Positions 17,874 to 26,172 of a stretch of 56,738 bases of DNA are shown here, one piece after another (the first letter of the stretch is position 1; every line of letters begins with the position of its first letter). The notes under the pieces are model-generated. The model was given only the letters and a program-made list of their open reading frames with translations. It made no database searches and was not told the DNA's origin. The position numbers were made by a program, and so were the translations under genes. Origin of the DNA: Burkholderiales bacterium (GTDB lineage Bacteria; Pseudomonadota; Gammaproteobacteria; Burkholderiales; Burkholderiaceae_C); contig CANGHK010000033.1 in NCBI GenBank assembly GCA_947453625.1, forward strand, positions 1 to 56,738, in the 5' to 3' direction.

Positions 17874-19040
17874 ATGAAAACCGGCGTCTTCAATTTTCTC
17901 GAGCAGGACAGGGTGCACTTCGGCCTGCCGGCGGCCGACGCCCTGCACAGCGAGGCCGAGTTGCGCGGCGCGCAACGCATCTTCGTCGTCACCAGCCGCT
18001 CGCTGAACCGCAAGACCGATGCCGTCACCCAGGCGATTTCGCGCATCGCGCCGCGGGTGGTGGGGCTGTTCGACGAGTGCATCGAACACACCCCGCGCGA
18101 GACCGTGATCGCGCTGGCGCAGGCGGTGCGCGAGGCCAGCGCCGACCTGATCGTCAGCATAGGCGGCGGCACGGTGATCGACACCGTCAAGGTGGCGCTG
18201 GTGGCACTGGCCCAGGACCTGACCCGCGTCGAGCAACTCGACGACTGGCATATGCGGGTGGGCGCCGACGGCAGCCGGGTGGTGCCCCAACCCGGCCCCC
18301 CGCCCTGCCGCCAGATCGCCGTGCCCACCACGCTGTCGGGCGCCGAGTTCAGCGACCTGGGCGGCTGCACCGACAGCCGGTTCGGCACCAAGCAGGGCTA
18401 TACCGGCGCTTTCATCGGCGCCGCGGCGGTGATCCTCGACCCCCGCATCACCGTGCACACCCCCGACCGGCTGTGGCTGTCGACCGGCATCCGCGCCGTC
18501 GACCATGCGGTCGAGGCGCTGTGCTCGGTCAACGCCCAGCCGCTGGTCGACGCCACCAGCGTGCGCGCGCTGGCGCTGCTGGGCCGCTCGCTGACGCGCT
18601 ACGCCAGTGACCGCGCCGACCTGGACGCCCGGCTGGACGGCCAGCTCGGGTCCTGGCTGGCCGCCACCAGCATCCGCCGCACCGAGTACGGCGCCAGCCA
18701 CGGCCTGGGCCATGCGCTGGGCGCAGACGCCGGCGTGCCGCATGGCATCACCTCCTGCGTGCTGCTGCCCACGGTGATGCGCTACAACGCCGCGGCCTGC
18801 CCGGCACAGATGGCCGAGATCGCCGCCGCGCTGGGCCAGCCCGAGCAGCCGGCCGCCGACCAGGTCGAAGCCCTGATCGCCAGCCTGGGCCTGCCGACCC
18901 GCATCAGCCAGCTCGGGCTGGACCGCTCCAGGCTGGCCGTGATCGCCCAGAAGGGCATGGCCAACCCCTGGGTTCACACCAATCCGCAGCCCATCCGGGA
19001 CGTCGGGCAACTCGAGGCGCTGCTGAACCAGGCCTGGTGA
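17874..19040 (+). CDS. Iron-containing alcohol dehydrogenase, maleylacetate reductase type
   Basis: A 388-residue group III (iron-type) dehydrogenase. It has the dinucleotide motif IVSIGGGTVIDTVKVAL (residues 95-111), AVPTTLSGAEFS, and the metal-binding pattern around RAVDHAVEAL, YGASHGLGHALG and GVPHG. The short N-terminus FNFLEQDRVHFG fits maleylacetate reductases, which reduce maleylacetate to beta-ketoadipate during aromatic degradation. No ring-cleavage gene is in the window, so a different substrate is possible. Its TGA overlaps a GTG at 19037. Confidence 0.85.
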   Translation: MKTGVFNFLEQDRVHFGLPAADALHSEAELRGAQRIFVVTSRSLNRKTDAVTQAISRIAPRVVGLFDECIEHTPRETVIALAQAVREASADLIVSIGGGTVIDTVKVALVALAQDLTRVEQLDDWHMRVGADGSRVVPQPGPPPCRQIAVPTTLSGAEFSDLGGCTDSRFGTKQGYTGAFIGAAAVILDPRITVHTPDRLWLSTGIRAVDHAVEALCSVNAQPLVDATSVRALALLGRSLTRYASDRADLDARLDGQLGSWLAATSIRRTEYGASHGLGHALGADAGVPHGITSCVLLPTVMRYNAAACPAQMAEIAAALGQPEQPAADQVEALIASLGLPTRISQLGLDRSRLAVIAQKGMANPWVHTNPQPIRDVGQLEALLNQAW

Positions 19041-19096
19041 CGGCCCGGGCGCCTCGCCGGGTGGCAAGATCGGGCACCGCTGCCACCGACCCGCCC

Positions 19097-20029
19097 ATGC
19101 CCTCCGATTCCGCCTCTCCTGCGACTTCCGCAAGCTCCGAATCCCCGAACGACCCGGTCGACTGGCCCGCCATCGAAGCAGCCCGGTCGGGCGACCCTGA
19201 CACCCGGGTGCCCTTCCTGATCCTTGATGCCGGTCAGGACTGGCTCGCCGGGTCGGTGGCGCGCCACCACCTGGGCGCGCTGGCGCGCTGGCCCGAGGCG
19301 TTGCGCCAGGACGGCGCGGGCGTCACGCTGACCCTGGCCGCGCCCGAGCGCGACGCCTTCCTGGCGCGCGCCAACCTGGCGCTGCGCGACGCCGGGCTGA
19401 TCCCCGCCTGGCGCGACGAGACCTGCACGTTGACCGCGCTGCACGGCGGCGCGCTGCTGGCCAGCGTCGAGCGCGCGGCGGCGCGCTTCTGGGGCAGCAC
19501 CACCTTCGGCGCGCATTGCAACGGCTATGTCGCCGACGCCCGCGGCCGGCCGGCCCAGCTGTGGATCGCGCGCCGCGCCCACGACAAGCCCACCGATCCC
19601 GGCCTGCTCGACAACCTGATAGGCGGCGGCGTGCCCCTGGGCCAGAGCCCGGCCCAGACCGTCGTGCGCGAAGGCTGGGAAGAAGCCGGCCTGCAGCCGG
19701 CGCAGATGGCCGGCCTGGTGGCGGGCCGACGTTTCCGGGTCGAGCGCGACCTGGCCGAGGGCCGGCAACTGGAACAGATCAGCGTCTTCGACCTGGCGCT
19801 GCCGCCCGGCTGGCTGCCGCACAACCAGGACGGCGAGGTGCACAGCTTCAGCTTGATGCCCGTGGACCAGGCGCTGGCCCATGCCGCGGCCGGCGAGATG
19901 ACGGTCGACGCCGCGCTGGCGACGCTGGATTTCGCGCTGCGCCACCGGCTGCTGCCCACCGCAAGACACCTGCACCTGCAAGTGCTGGCCGAGTCGCTGT
20001 GGTTGGGCCGGGCACAGCTAGACCGCTGA
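19097..20029 (+). CDS. DUF4743/Nudix hydrolase
   Basis: About 310 residues. The N-terminal domain (roughly 30-150) matches the DUF4743 region found in front of Nudix domains in thiamine-pyrophosphokinase-related proteins. The Nudix box runs near residues 176-198 (GGGVPLGQSPAQTVVREGWE then EAGL). The usual first glutamate of the box is glutamine here, while the metal-binding REGWEE core is intact. The start at 19097 is chosen; a GTG at 19037 overlapping the previous stop would add 20 low-complexity residues. Likely substrates are nucleoside or thiamine diphosphates, by family only. Confidence 0.85.
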   Translation: MPSDSASPATSASSESPNDPVDWPAIEAARSGDPDTRVPFLILDAGQDWLAGSVARHHLGALARWPEALRQDGAGVTLTLAAPERDAFLARANLALRDAGLIPAWRDETCTLTALHGGALLASVERAAARFWGSTTFGAHCNGYVADARGRPAQLWIARRAHDKPTDPGLLDNLIGGGVPLGQSPAQTVVREGWEEAGLQPAQMAGLVAGRRFRVERDLAEGRQLEQISVFDLALPPGWLPHNQDGEVHSFSLMPVDQALAHAAAGEMTVDAALATLDFALRHRLLPTARHLHLQVLAESLWLGRAQLDR

Positions 20030-20129
20030 AATTGCACGAACGACAAGATCTCTTGAGTTCAATCAATCTGAATCAGCGGGTCAACGGCACTGAATCCATC
20101 GCCGACCGCGGGCCGCCACAGTACAGACC

Positions 20130-20681
20130 ATGCCTGCCTCCACCGCCTCACCCCGATTGCGCTACACCGGCCCGGCCATCGCGCTGCACTGGTTGCTGGC
20201 GCTGATGATCGTCGGCGCCTTCGGCGTCGGCGTCTACATGAGCGACCTGCCGGTCTCACCGAGCCGGCTCAAGCTCTACAGCTGGCACAAATGGGCGGGG
20301 GTGACTATCCTGGCCCTGTCCGCGCTGCGCCTGCTGTGGCGGCTGACGCACCGGCCGCCGGCCGACGCGCCCATGCCCGCCTGGCAGGCCAGCGCCGCCC
20401 ACGCCACCCATGGCCTGCTGTACGCGCTGTTCTTCGCCGTGCCGCTGGTCGGCTGGGCCTACAGTTCGGCGGCGGGCTTCCCGGTGGTCTGGTTCGGCGT
20501 GCTGCCGCTGCCCGATTTCGTGCCGGTCGACAAGGCGCTGGCCGAGGCGATCAAGCCCTGGCATGGCAACCTGGCCTGGGCGCTGGCCGGCCTGGTGACG
20601 CTGCATGTGGCGGGTGCGCTCAAGCACCAGTTCATCGACCGCCACGGCCTGCTCGACCGGATGCGGCCGGGTCGCGGCTGA
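20130..20681 (+). CDS. Cytochrome b561 (CybB/YceJ type)
   Basis: A 183-residue inner-membrane di-heme cytochrome with four helices. Histidines suitable as heme ligands are in ALHWLLAL (about residue 19), SWHKWAG (about 53) and the last helix LHVAGALKHQF. It should pass electrons from quinol. A 100-bp lower-GC spacer precedes it. Three yceI genes follow on the same strand, a pairing that mirrors yceJ-yceI of E. coli. Confidence 0.92.
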   Translation: MPASTASPRLRYTGPAIALHWLLALMIVGAFGVGVYMSDLPVSPSRLKLYSWHKWAGVTILALSALRLLWRLTHRPPADAPMPAWQASAAHATHGLLYALFFAVPLVGWAYSSAAGFPVVWFGVLPLPDFVPVDKALAEAIKPWHGNLAWALAGLVTLHVAGALKHQFIDRHGLLDRMRPGRG

Positions 20682-20761
20682 GCGGCCCACGCCTGACCCA
20701 CCGGCGCCGCCGCGACCTGCGGCGCGCCACCCTGCAAGCTGCTCACCCTCAAGGATTTGCC

Positions 20762-21328
20762 ATGTCGCGTGCCCTCCTGACCCTCACCGTCGCTGTCGCG
20801 GCCACCCTGGCCGGCCTCACCGCCCAGGCCCAGCAAGTGATTCCGGCCCAAAGCGAGATCAGCTTCGTCAGCAAGCAGATGGGCGTGCCGGTGGAAGGCC
20901 GCTTCAAGCAGTGGACGGCGCAGATCGCCTTCGATCCCAAGAAGCCCGAGGCCGGCAAAGTCGGCTTCACGATCCAGACCGGCAGCGCCAGCTTCGGTGC
21001 CGCCGAAACCGACGCCGAGGTGCCCAAGTCGGCCTGGTTCAACGTCGCCAAGTTTCCGCAGGCCAGCTTCCAGAGCGAGTCCATCAAGGCGCTGGGTGGC
21101 GGCAAGTTCGAGGTCCGCGGCAAGCTGTCGATCAAGGGCTCGACGCAGGAGGCCGTCGTGCCGGTCAGCGTGGCCCAGTCCGGCAGCACCGGCACGGCCA
21201 GCGGCAGCTTCACGATCAAGCGGCTCGATTTCAAGATCGGCGACGGCGAATGGGCCGACACCTCGATGGTGGCCAACGACGTGCAAGTGAAATTCAAGCT
21301 CGCGCTGAGCGGGCTGGCGCCGCTCTGA
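20762..21328 (+). CDS. YceI family periplasmic protein, paralog 1
   Basis: A 188-residue protein with a signal peptide (MSRALLTLTVAVAATLAGLTAQAQ) and a YceI lipocalin-like barrel (VIPAQSEISFVSKQMGVPVEGRF; KFPQASFQSES). YceI proteins bind isoprenoid-like lipids; the physiological role is unsettled. It lacks the two-cysteine segment found in the other two paralogs and is the most divergent of the three. It lies 80 bp after the cytochrome b561 gene. Confidence 0.92.
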   Translation: MSRALLTLTVAVAATLAGLTAQAQQVIPAQSEISFVSKQMGVPVEGRFKQWTAQIAFDPKKPEAGKVGFTIQTGSASFGAAETDAEVPKSAWFNVAKFPQASFQSESIKALGGGKFEVRGKLSIKGSTQEAVVPVSVAQSGSTGTASGSFTIKRLDFKIGDGEWADTSMVANDVQVKFKLALSGLAPL

Positions 21329-21394
21329 CCCCCCTGCCCCCGGCATCGCGCCGGAGGCCGTTCTCTTCAAACCACCTCCCACCGGAAATCCACC

Positions 21395-21970
21395 ATGATC
21401 CGCAATACCTTGATCGCCACCGCCCTCGCCGCCGCTGCCATCGGCGCCCAAGCCCAGAGCGCGACCTACGCGATCGACCCGACGCACACCTTCGCCAGCT
21501 TCGAGATCTCGCACTTCGGCACCTCGACGAACCGCGGCCGCTTTGACAAGAAGAGCGGCAGCGTGCAGTTCGACAAGACCGGCAAGACCGGCAAGGTCGA
21601 GATCACGCTCGACACCGGCTCGATCAACACCGGCACCGCCGCGTTCGACAAGCACCTGCAGAGCAAGGACTTCTTCAACGCCGCCGAATTTCCGACCGCC
21701 AAGTTCGTCGCCGACAAGTTCAGCTTCAGCGGCGACAAGGTCAGTGAAGTGGCAGGCACGCTGACGCTGCTGGGCAAGACCAACCCGGTGCTGCTGAAGG
21801 CCGCCAACTTCAACTGCTATGTCAACCCGATGCTCAAGGTGGAGGTCTGCGGCGGTGACTTCGAGACCACGATCGTGCGCAGCCAGTACGGCATGGTCTA
21901 TGGCCTGAACTACGGCTTCTCGGACAACGTGCGCCTGCTGGTCCAGGTCGAGGCGATCAAGCAGCCGTAA
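21395..21970 (+). CDS. YceI family periplasmic protein, paralog 2
   Basis: A 191-residue YceI protein with signal peptide MIRNTLIATALAAAAIGAQAQ. The barrel starts YAIDPTHTFASFEISHFGTS, and FFNAAEFPTAKFVADKF matches the family core. The C-terminal half has NCYVNPMLKVEVCGGDFE with two cysteines shared with paralog 3, which may form a disulfide. The ATG follows a 66-bp spacer. It is clearly homologous to the next gene, indicating local duplication. Confidence 0.92.
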   Translation: MIRNTLIATALAAAAIGAQAQSATYAIDPTHTFASFEISHFGTSTNRGRFDKKSGSVQFDKTGKTGKVEITLDTGSINTGTAAFDKHLQSKDFFNAAEFPTAKFVADKFSFSGDKVSEVAGTLTLLGKTNPVLLKAANFNCYVNPMLKVEVCGGDFETTIVRSQYGMVYGLNYGFSDNVRLLVQVEAIKQP

Positions 21971-22063
21971 GCTGGCGCAGCGCCGGCAAACGGCCGTGGC
22001 CCAAGCGCGCTCCGCCGGCCCCTGGCCGTGCGGGGCGTTGCGCCTTCTGCGACCATGCGGGCC

Positions 22064-22654
22064 ATGAACCGACTGTCTCTGTCCGCCGCGCTGCTTGGGC
22101 TGATCGCGCTGCTGGGCGCCGCCCCCGCCAGCGCCGAGCCCGTGGCCTATGCCTTCGACCCCTCGCACAGCTTCGTCAACTTCGAGATCCTGCATTTCGA
22201 CACCGCGACGGTCCGCGGCCGCTTCGGCCCGCTGAGTGGCGACGTGGTGCTCGACCGCGAGGCCCGCAGCGGCCGGGTGCAACTGGTGGTCGACACCGCC
22301 GGGGTCAGCACCGGGCTGCCGGTGCTCGACGCGCGCATCCGGCAGGCCGACCTGCTGGCCGCCGCCGACCACCCGCAAGCCTTCTTCGTCGCCGAACGCT
22401 TCGAGTTCGACGCCCAGGGCCGGGTCAGCGCCGTCACCGGCGAATTCACGCTGCGCGGCATCGGCCAGCCGCTGAGGCTGGTGGCGCAGCGCTTTCGCTG
22501 CTACACCCACCCACTGCTGCGGCGCGAGGTCTGCGGCGGCGATTTCGAGGCCGAATTTCTGCGCAGCGCGTTCGGCATGACCTTCGGCCTGCCCTTCGTG
22601 GCCGAGACGGTGCGCCTGAAGATCCAGGTCGAGGCGGTGCGCCAGACGCCCTGA
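22064..22654 (+). CDS. YceI family periplasmic protein, paralog 3
   Basis: About 196 residues from ATG 22064 (a start at 22055 would add three residues). Signal peptide MNRLSLSAALLGLIALLGAAPASA is followed by YAFDPSHSFVNFEILHFDTA, aligned with paralog 2. It also has the two-cysteine motif RCYTHPLLRREVCGGDFE. The body is more arginine-rich than paralog 2, suggesting older divergence. Probably the last gene of the cybB-yceI cluster. Confidence 0.92.
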   Translation: MNRLSLSAALLGLIALLGAAPASAEPVAYAFDPSHSFVNFEILHFDTATVRGRFGPLSGDVVLDREARSGRVQLVVDTAGVSTGLPVLDARIRQADLLAAADHPQAFFVAERFEFDAQGRVSAVTGEFTLRGIGQPLRLVAQRFRCYTHPLLRREVCGGDFEAEFLRSAFGMTFGLPFVAETVRLKIQVEAVRQTP

Positions 22655-22682
22655 TCTGCGCCTTGGTATGCGTCATGGTCTG

Positions 22683-22718
22683 CCCGTCCCTCGGCCCGTC
22701 CGTCAGCCCGTCCGTCGG
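22683..22718. repeat. Three 12-bp tandem units
   Basis: CCCGTCCCTCGG, CCCGTCCGTCAG and CCCGTCCGTCGG follow one another in the 174-bp spacer upstream of the sensor kinase gene. The role, if any, is unknown; slippage is the simplest origin. Confidence 0.6.
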
Positions 22719-22828
22719 CCCAAGCGGCAACGGGTCGGCCTGAGAGGTCGGCGCGTCGGATCGCGGGCCAGACGCGGCGTCGGCCTGCCTACAGTGGGGT
22801 CCATCCTGCAACCCGCCGCCCGCATCCC

Positions 22829-24301
22829 ATGAAACCCGACCACGCCGACCCTGTGAACACCCGCTGGCAGCGCCTTTCGGCCGCTGGCGTGCGCGCCTTT
22901 CACGCCTATGCCCATTGGCTGATAGGCATCAGCTGGCGGCGCTTCATCCTGCTGGCTGTGCTGCTGATGGTCGTCTCCGGGCTGCTGCAGAACATCCCGC
23001 CGTTCAGCTGGACATACACCACCACGACCAGCCATCCGCCCGACGTGCCGGCGATCGTGATCGATCCACCTCCGGCACCGCCTGCCGCCAAAGGCAGCAT
23101 GCCGCCACCCGGCATCCACATCGAGGCGCCCGCCAAGAACGGCAAGGAAGGCGTCGACATCTCGATAGATTCGCGTGGCGTGCGCATCGTGCCGCATGCC
23201 CGGGCCAGCGCGTCGGCGGCGGGCAGCGCGGGCAGCGCGGGCAGCGACCCGGTCATCGACATCCGGCTGCCGCCCGGCACCCCCGAGGCGGTTCGCCAGG
23301 CAGTGGAAGAGGCCCGCAAGTCCATCGAGGAGGCGGTGCACGAGGCCCGCGACGAGGCCGAGGCGGCGCGCGCCGAGGCCGAGGCCGCGCGCGCCGAGGC
23401 CGAGGCCGCGCGCCAGGCCAGCCGCAACGCGACCGAGAACGCCGGCCGCGACACGGCCCGCGCGGTGGCCGAGGCCGGGCGCGCCAAGCGCACCCGCGAG
23501 GTCCATGTGCTCAGCCTGGGCGAGTTCCTGCCCAGCCTGGCGCTGCTGTGGATAGTCGCCTCGTTGATCATCAAGATCAGCTACAAGCGCCAGGTACAGG
23601 CCCAGGCCCAGGCCGCGCAGGCGGTGGAGACGGCAGAGTCCGAGTCGCTCAAGCGCCAGGTGGTGGAGGCGAGGATGGCGGCGATGCAGGCCCAGATCGA
23701 GCCGCATTTCCTGTTCAACACGCTGGCCTCGATAGACCACCTGATCGAAGTCGACCCGCCGCGCGCCAGCCAGATGCAGAAGCACCTGATCGCGCTGCTG
23801 CGCGCGTCCATGCCCACGCTGCGCGAGGCCAGCGACGGCGCTGCGGGTTTGGGCAAATCATGCGATCTGGCCCGCGAACTGGCGGTGATCCGGCCCTACC
23901 TGGAGATCCTCAAGGTGCGCATGGAGGAACGCCTGGCCACCGAGATCGACGTGCCCGACGGCCTGCTGTCGGCCGAGTTCCCGCCGATGATGGTGCAGAC
24001 CCTGGTCGAAAACGCGATCAAGCATGGGCTGGAACCCCAGCCCGAGGGCGGCAAGCTCACGCTGAAGGCCGAGATCGTGCATGGCAAGCTGGCGGTGACG
24101 GTCAGCGACACCGGCCTGGGATTCGGCCACGCCGCGTCATCCGGCAAGACCGCCGGCACCGGCGTGGGCCTGGCCAATATCCGTGAGCGGCTGCAACTGC
24201 TGTACGGCGCCAAAGCCACGCTGACGATCACTGAGAATCCCGGCGGCGGCACCCGGGTGACGCTGGCCCTGCCCTACAAACCGGTGGAAGGAACCGTCTG
24301 A
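22829..24301 (+). CDS. LytS-type sensor histidine kinase with proline/alanine-rich extracytoplasmic region
   Basis: A 490-residue membrane kinase. One helix spans about residues 38-54. A 175-residue loop follows: proline-rich (70-98), Gly/Ser/Ala-rich (126-139), then a charged alanine-rich helix (155-222) with three exact-register heptads AEAARAE. A second helix (about 231-250) leads to a His_kinase domain with H293 in QIEPHFLFNTLASIDHLIE and an HATPase domain (VENAIKHGLEPQ at 393-404, DTGLGFG at 427-433, GTGVGLANIRERL). Its TGA overlaps the ATG of the response regulator by one base, so the two form a pair. No known ligand-binding fold was recognised in the loop. Confidence 0.9.
   Translation: MKPDHADPVNTRWQRLSAAGVRAFHAYAHWLIGISWRRFILLAVLLMVVSGLLQNIPPFSWTYTTTTSHPPDVPAIVIDPPPAPPAAKGSMPPPGIHIEAPAKNGKEGVDISIDSRGVRIVPHARASASAAGSAGSAGSDPVIDIRLPPGTPEAVRQAVEEARKSIEEAVHEARDEAEAARAEAEAARAEAEAARQASRNATENAGRDTARAVAEAGRAKRTREVHVLSLGEFLPSLALLWIVASLIIKISYKRQVQAQAQAAQAVETAESESLKRQVVEARMAAMQAQIEPHFLFNTLASIDHLIEVDPPRASQMQKHLIALLRASMPTLREASDGAAGLGKSCDLARELAVIRPYLEILKVRMEERLATEIDVPDGLLSAEFPPMMVQTLVENAIKHGLEPQPEGGKLTLKAEIVHGKLAVTVSDTGLGFGHAASSGKTAGTGVGLANIRERLQLLYGAKATLTITENPGGGTRVTLALPYKPVEGTV
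23354..23416. repeat. Three 21-bp in-frame tandem repeats inside the kinase gene
   Basis: Three consecutive 21-bp units (GAGGCCGAGGCSGCGCGCGCC type) encode the heptads of the kinase's extracytoplasmic coiled coil. Because 21 bp equals seven codons, copy-number change would lengthen or shorten the helix without a frameshift. Confidence 0.75.
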
Positions 24302-25158
24302 TGCCCACAGTCCTGGACACCCCCGCCCCCACCGCGCCGGTGCGCGCCGTGATCGCCGACGACGAGCGCCTGATGCGAGAGCAGTTGCGCGCAAGGCTGG
24401 CCGAGGTCTGGCCAGCGCTGCAGATCGTCGCCGAGGCCCGCAACGGGCTGGAGGCAGTGACGCTGGTCGACCAGCACCGGCCCGAGCTCGTGTTCCTCGA
24501 CATCCGCATGCCCGGGCTGACGGGCGTGGATGCGGCGCGGCAGATCGCCCAGATGGCGGTGGCCGAGGACGAGTACCTGCCCGAGATCGTCTTCATCACC
24601 GCCTACGACCAGTACGCGGTCGAGGCCTTCGAGCAAGGCGTGTGCGACTACGTGCTCAAGCCGGCCGAGCGCGAGCGGCTGGCGCTGACGACCCAGCGCA
24701 TCCGCCAGCGGCTGGCGCGGCGCGGTGCGGCCGGGACCGTGGGCGACGAAGCCCGCGGCGGCAAGCCCGCGCTACCGCTGCAGCAACTGCTGCACAAACT
24801 GGCGGCGCAGCTCAACCCGGGCGGCGCGCCGAAAACCCTGGACTGGATACAGGCCAGCGTTGGCCAGGGCATACAGATGATCCCGGTGTCCGAGGTGCTG
24901 TTCTTCATCAGCGACGAGAAGTACACGCGGGTGCAGACCGCCGGCGTCGAGGCGCTGATCCGAAAGCCGATCAAGGAGTTGATCGACGAGCTCGATCCGG
25001 CGCTGTTTTGGCAGATCCACCGCTCGACGCTGGTCAAGGTCACGGCGATCGCCGCCGTGACGCGCGATTTCCGCGGCCGCCAGATCGTCACGGTGCGCGG
25101 CCACCCGGAAAAGCTCGAAGTCAGCCGCAGCTACGGCAACCTGTTCAAGGGCATGTAG
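24301..25158 (+). CDS. LytTR-type response regulator
   Basis: A 285-residue two-domain regulator. The receiver domain (about 14-130) has the acidic pair D20 D21, phospho-acceptor D67 in FLDIRMPGLTG, and the FITAYDQYAVEAF and KPAERE blocks. The C-terminal LytTR DNA-binding domain (about 180-285) begins QMIPVSEVLFFISDEKYTRV and ends EVSRSYGNLFKGM. It is partner to the upstream kinase through overlapping genes. LytTR regulators bind paired imperfect direct repeats; targets cannot be assigned from this window. Confidence 0.93.
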   Translation: MPTVLDTPAPTAPVRAVIADDERLMREQLRARLAEVWPALQIVAEARNGLEAVTLVDQHRPELVFLDIRMPGLTGVDAARQIAQMAVAEDEYLPEIVFITAYDQYAVEAFEQGVCDYVLKPAERERLALTTQRIRQRLARRGAAGTVGDEARGGKPALPLQQLLHKLAAQLNPGGAPKTLDWIQASVGQGIQMIPVSEVLFFISDEKYTRVQTAGVEALIRKPIKELIDELDPALFWQIHRSTLVKVTAIAAVTRDFRGRQIVTVRGHPEKLEVSRSYGNLFKGM

Positions 25159-25185
25159 GGCCGCGCCGGCTCGGCGGGCTCAGGC

Positions 25186-25722
25186 TCAGCTGCCCAGGGC
25201 CTTCAGCCGCGCCGCCTCGACGATCTCTATCCAGTAGCCGTCAGGATCCTTGATGAAGGCCACGTTCTTCATCTTGCCCTGCTCGGGCCGTTTGACGTAG
25301 GCCACCTGGTGCTGGTCGAACCAGGCCACCGCGGCGTCCAGGTCGGGCACCGAGAAGCAGATATGGCCGAAGCCTTGCGGCTGGGCGTTGCCGTCGTGGT
25401 ATTTGAAATCCGCCTGCGCCTCGCTGCCCCAGTTGTGGGTGAGCTCGAGCACGCCGCGCTGCGAAAACGTCCAGGCCATGCGCTCGCCCGCATCGCCGGG
25501 CACGCCGTTGACGGCCGCCAGATGCGCCAGGAAGTACAGCGAGAAGCTCATCTCCGGAAAATCGAGCTTGCGCAGCACGCGCAGACCCATCACACGGGTG
25601 TAGAAATCCAGCGCGATGGCCGGGTCTTTCACCCGCAGCATCGAGTGGTTGAAGACGAAGCCCTGGGTTGCAGGGTCGGGCGTGGCGCAGACGCCGGGGT
25701 GGGTTTCGGTGGTGAAGCTCAT
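25186..25722 (-). CDS. gloA: Lactoylglutathione lyase (glyoxalase I)
   Basis: A 178-residue glyoxalase I that isomerises the methylglyoxal-glutathione hemithioacetal. Metal ligands are visible as H26 in FNHSMLRVKDP, E in RGVLELTHNWG, H in GFGHICFSV and E in GYWIEIVE. The extra insert before GVLELTHNWG and the N-terminal extension resemble the longer, zinc-type enzymes found in pseudomonads and eukaryotes. It is last on the minus-strand run with the GMC dehydrogenase genes, 38 bp downstream of the ribbon-helix-helix gene. It is convergent with the response regulator. Confidence 0.93.
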   Translation of the reverse strand: MSFTTETHPGVCATPDPATQGFVFNHSMLRVKDPAIALDFYTRVMGLRVLRKLDFPEMSFSLYFLAHLAAVNGVPGDAGERMAWTFSQRGVLELTHNWGSEAQADFKYHDGNAQPQGFGHICFSVPDLDAAVAWFDQHQVAYVKRPEQGKMKNVAFIKDPDGYWIEIVEAARLKALGS

Positions 25723-25760
25723 GGGGAGATCATAGGCAGGAATACAGTGGGTGACAAAAC

Positions 25761-26141
25761 TCAGCGACTCGCCAGGACCATGGCCAGCCGCGGGGGTTCG
25801 GCGTTGGGGTCCTTGCCGGATGGGGCCGTAGCGGCCTGGCCATCGCCGACATCGGCGTCGGCTGCCTGGCTGGCGGCGCGGGCCTCGCGGCGCAGGTAGC
25901 GCATGCAGCTCACGCGCAGGAAAGACGCGAAGTTGGGCACCTCGCCGCGGTGGGCCATGATCTCGTCGTGGAACTTCGCGATCAGCGCGCTGGTGGTGCA
26001 GCCCTCGGCCTCGGCCATCTCGGCCATGATGTCCCAGACCATGTTTTCAAGCCGCAGGCTGGTCAGCACACCGTGGATGCGCACCGTGCGCGAGCGTTGT
26101 TCGTACTGGATAGGGTCGGCCTTGACGAAGAACTCGCACAT
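25761..26141 (-). CDS. Ribbon-helix-helix domain protein
   Basis: A 126-residue protein. Residues about 18-75 (RTVRIHGVLTSLRLENMVWD, then an EMAEAEGCTTSALIAKFHDEI helix) match the RHH_4-type ribbon-helix-helix fold used for DNA binding. The C-terminal 40 residues are low-complexity. It lies 31 bp behind the GMC oxidoreductase gene on the same strand and is probably co-transcribed. It may regulate the dehydrogenase operon, but no operator was identified. Confidence 0.8.
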   Translation of the reverse strand: MCEFFVKADPIQYEQRSRTVRIHGVLTSLRLENMVWDIMAEMAEAEGCTTSALIAKFHDEIMAHRGEVPNFASFLRVSCMRYLRREARAASQAADADVGDGQAATAPSGKDPNAEPPRLAMVLASR

Positions 26142-26172
26142 GGTGCCTCCTGCGTTGGGTCGTTGGGTCGGG

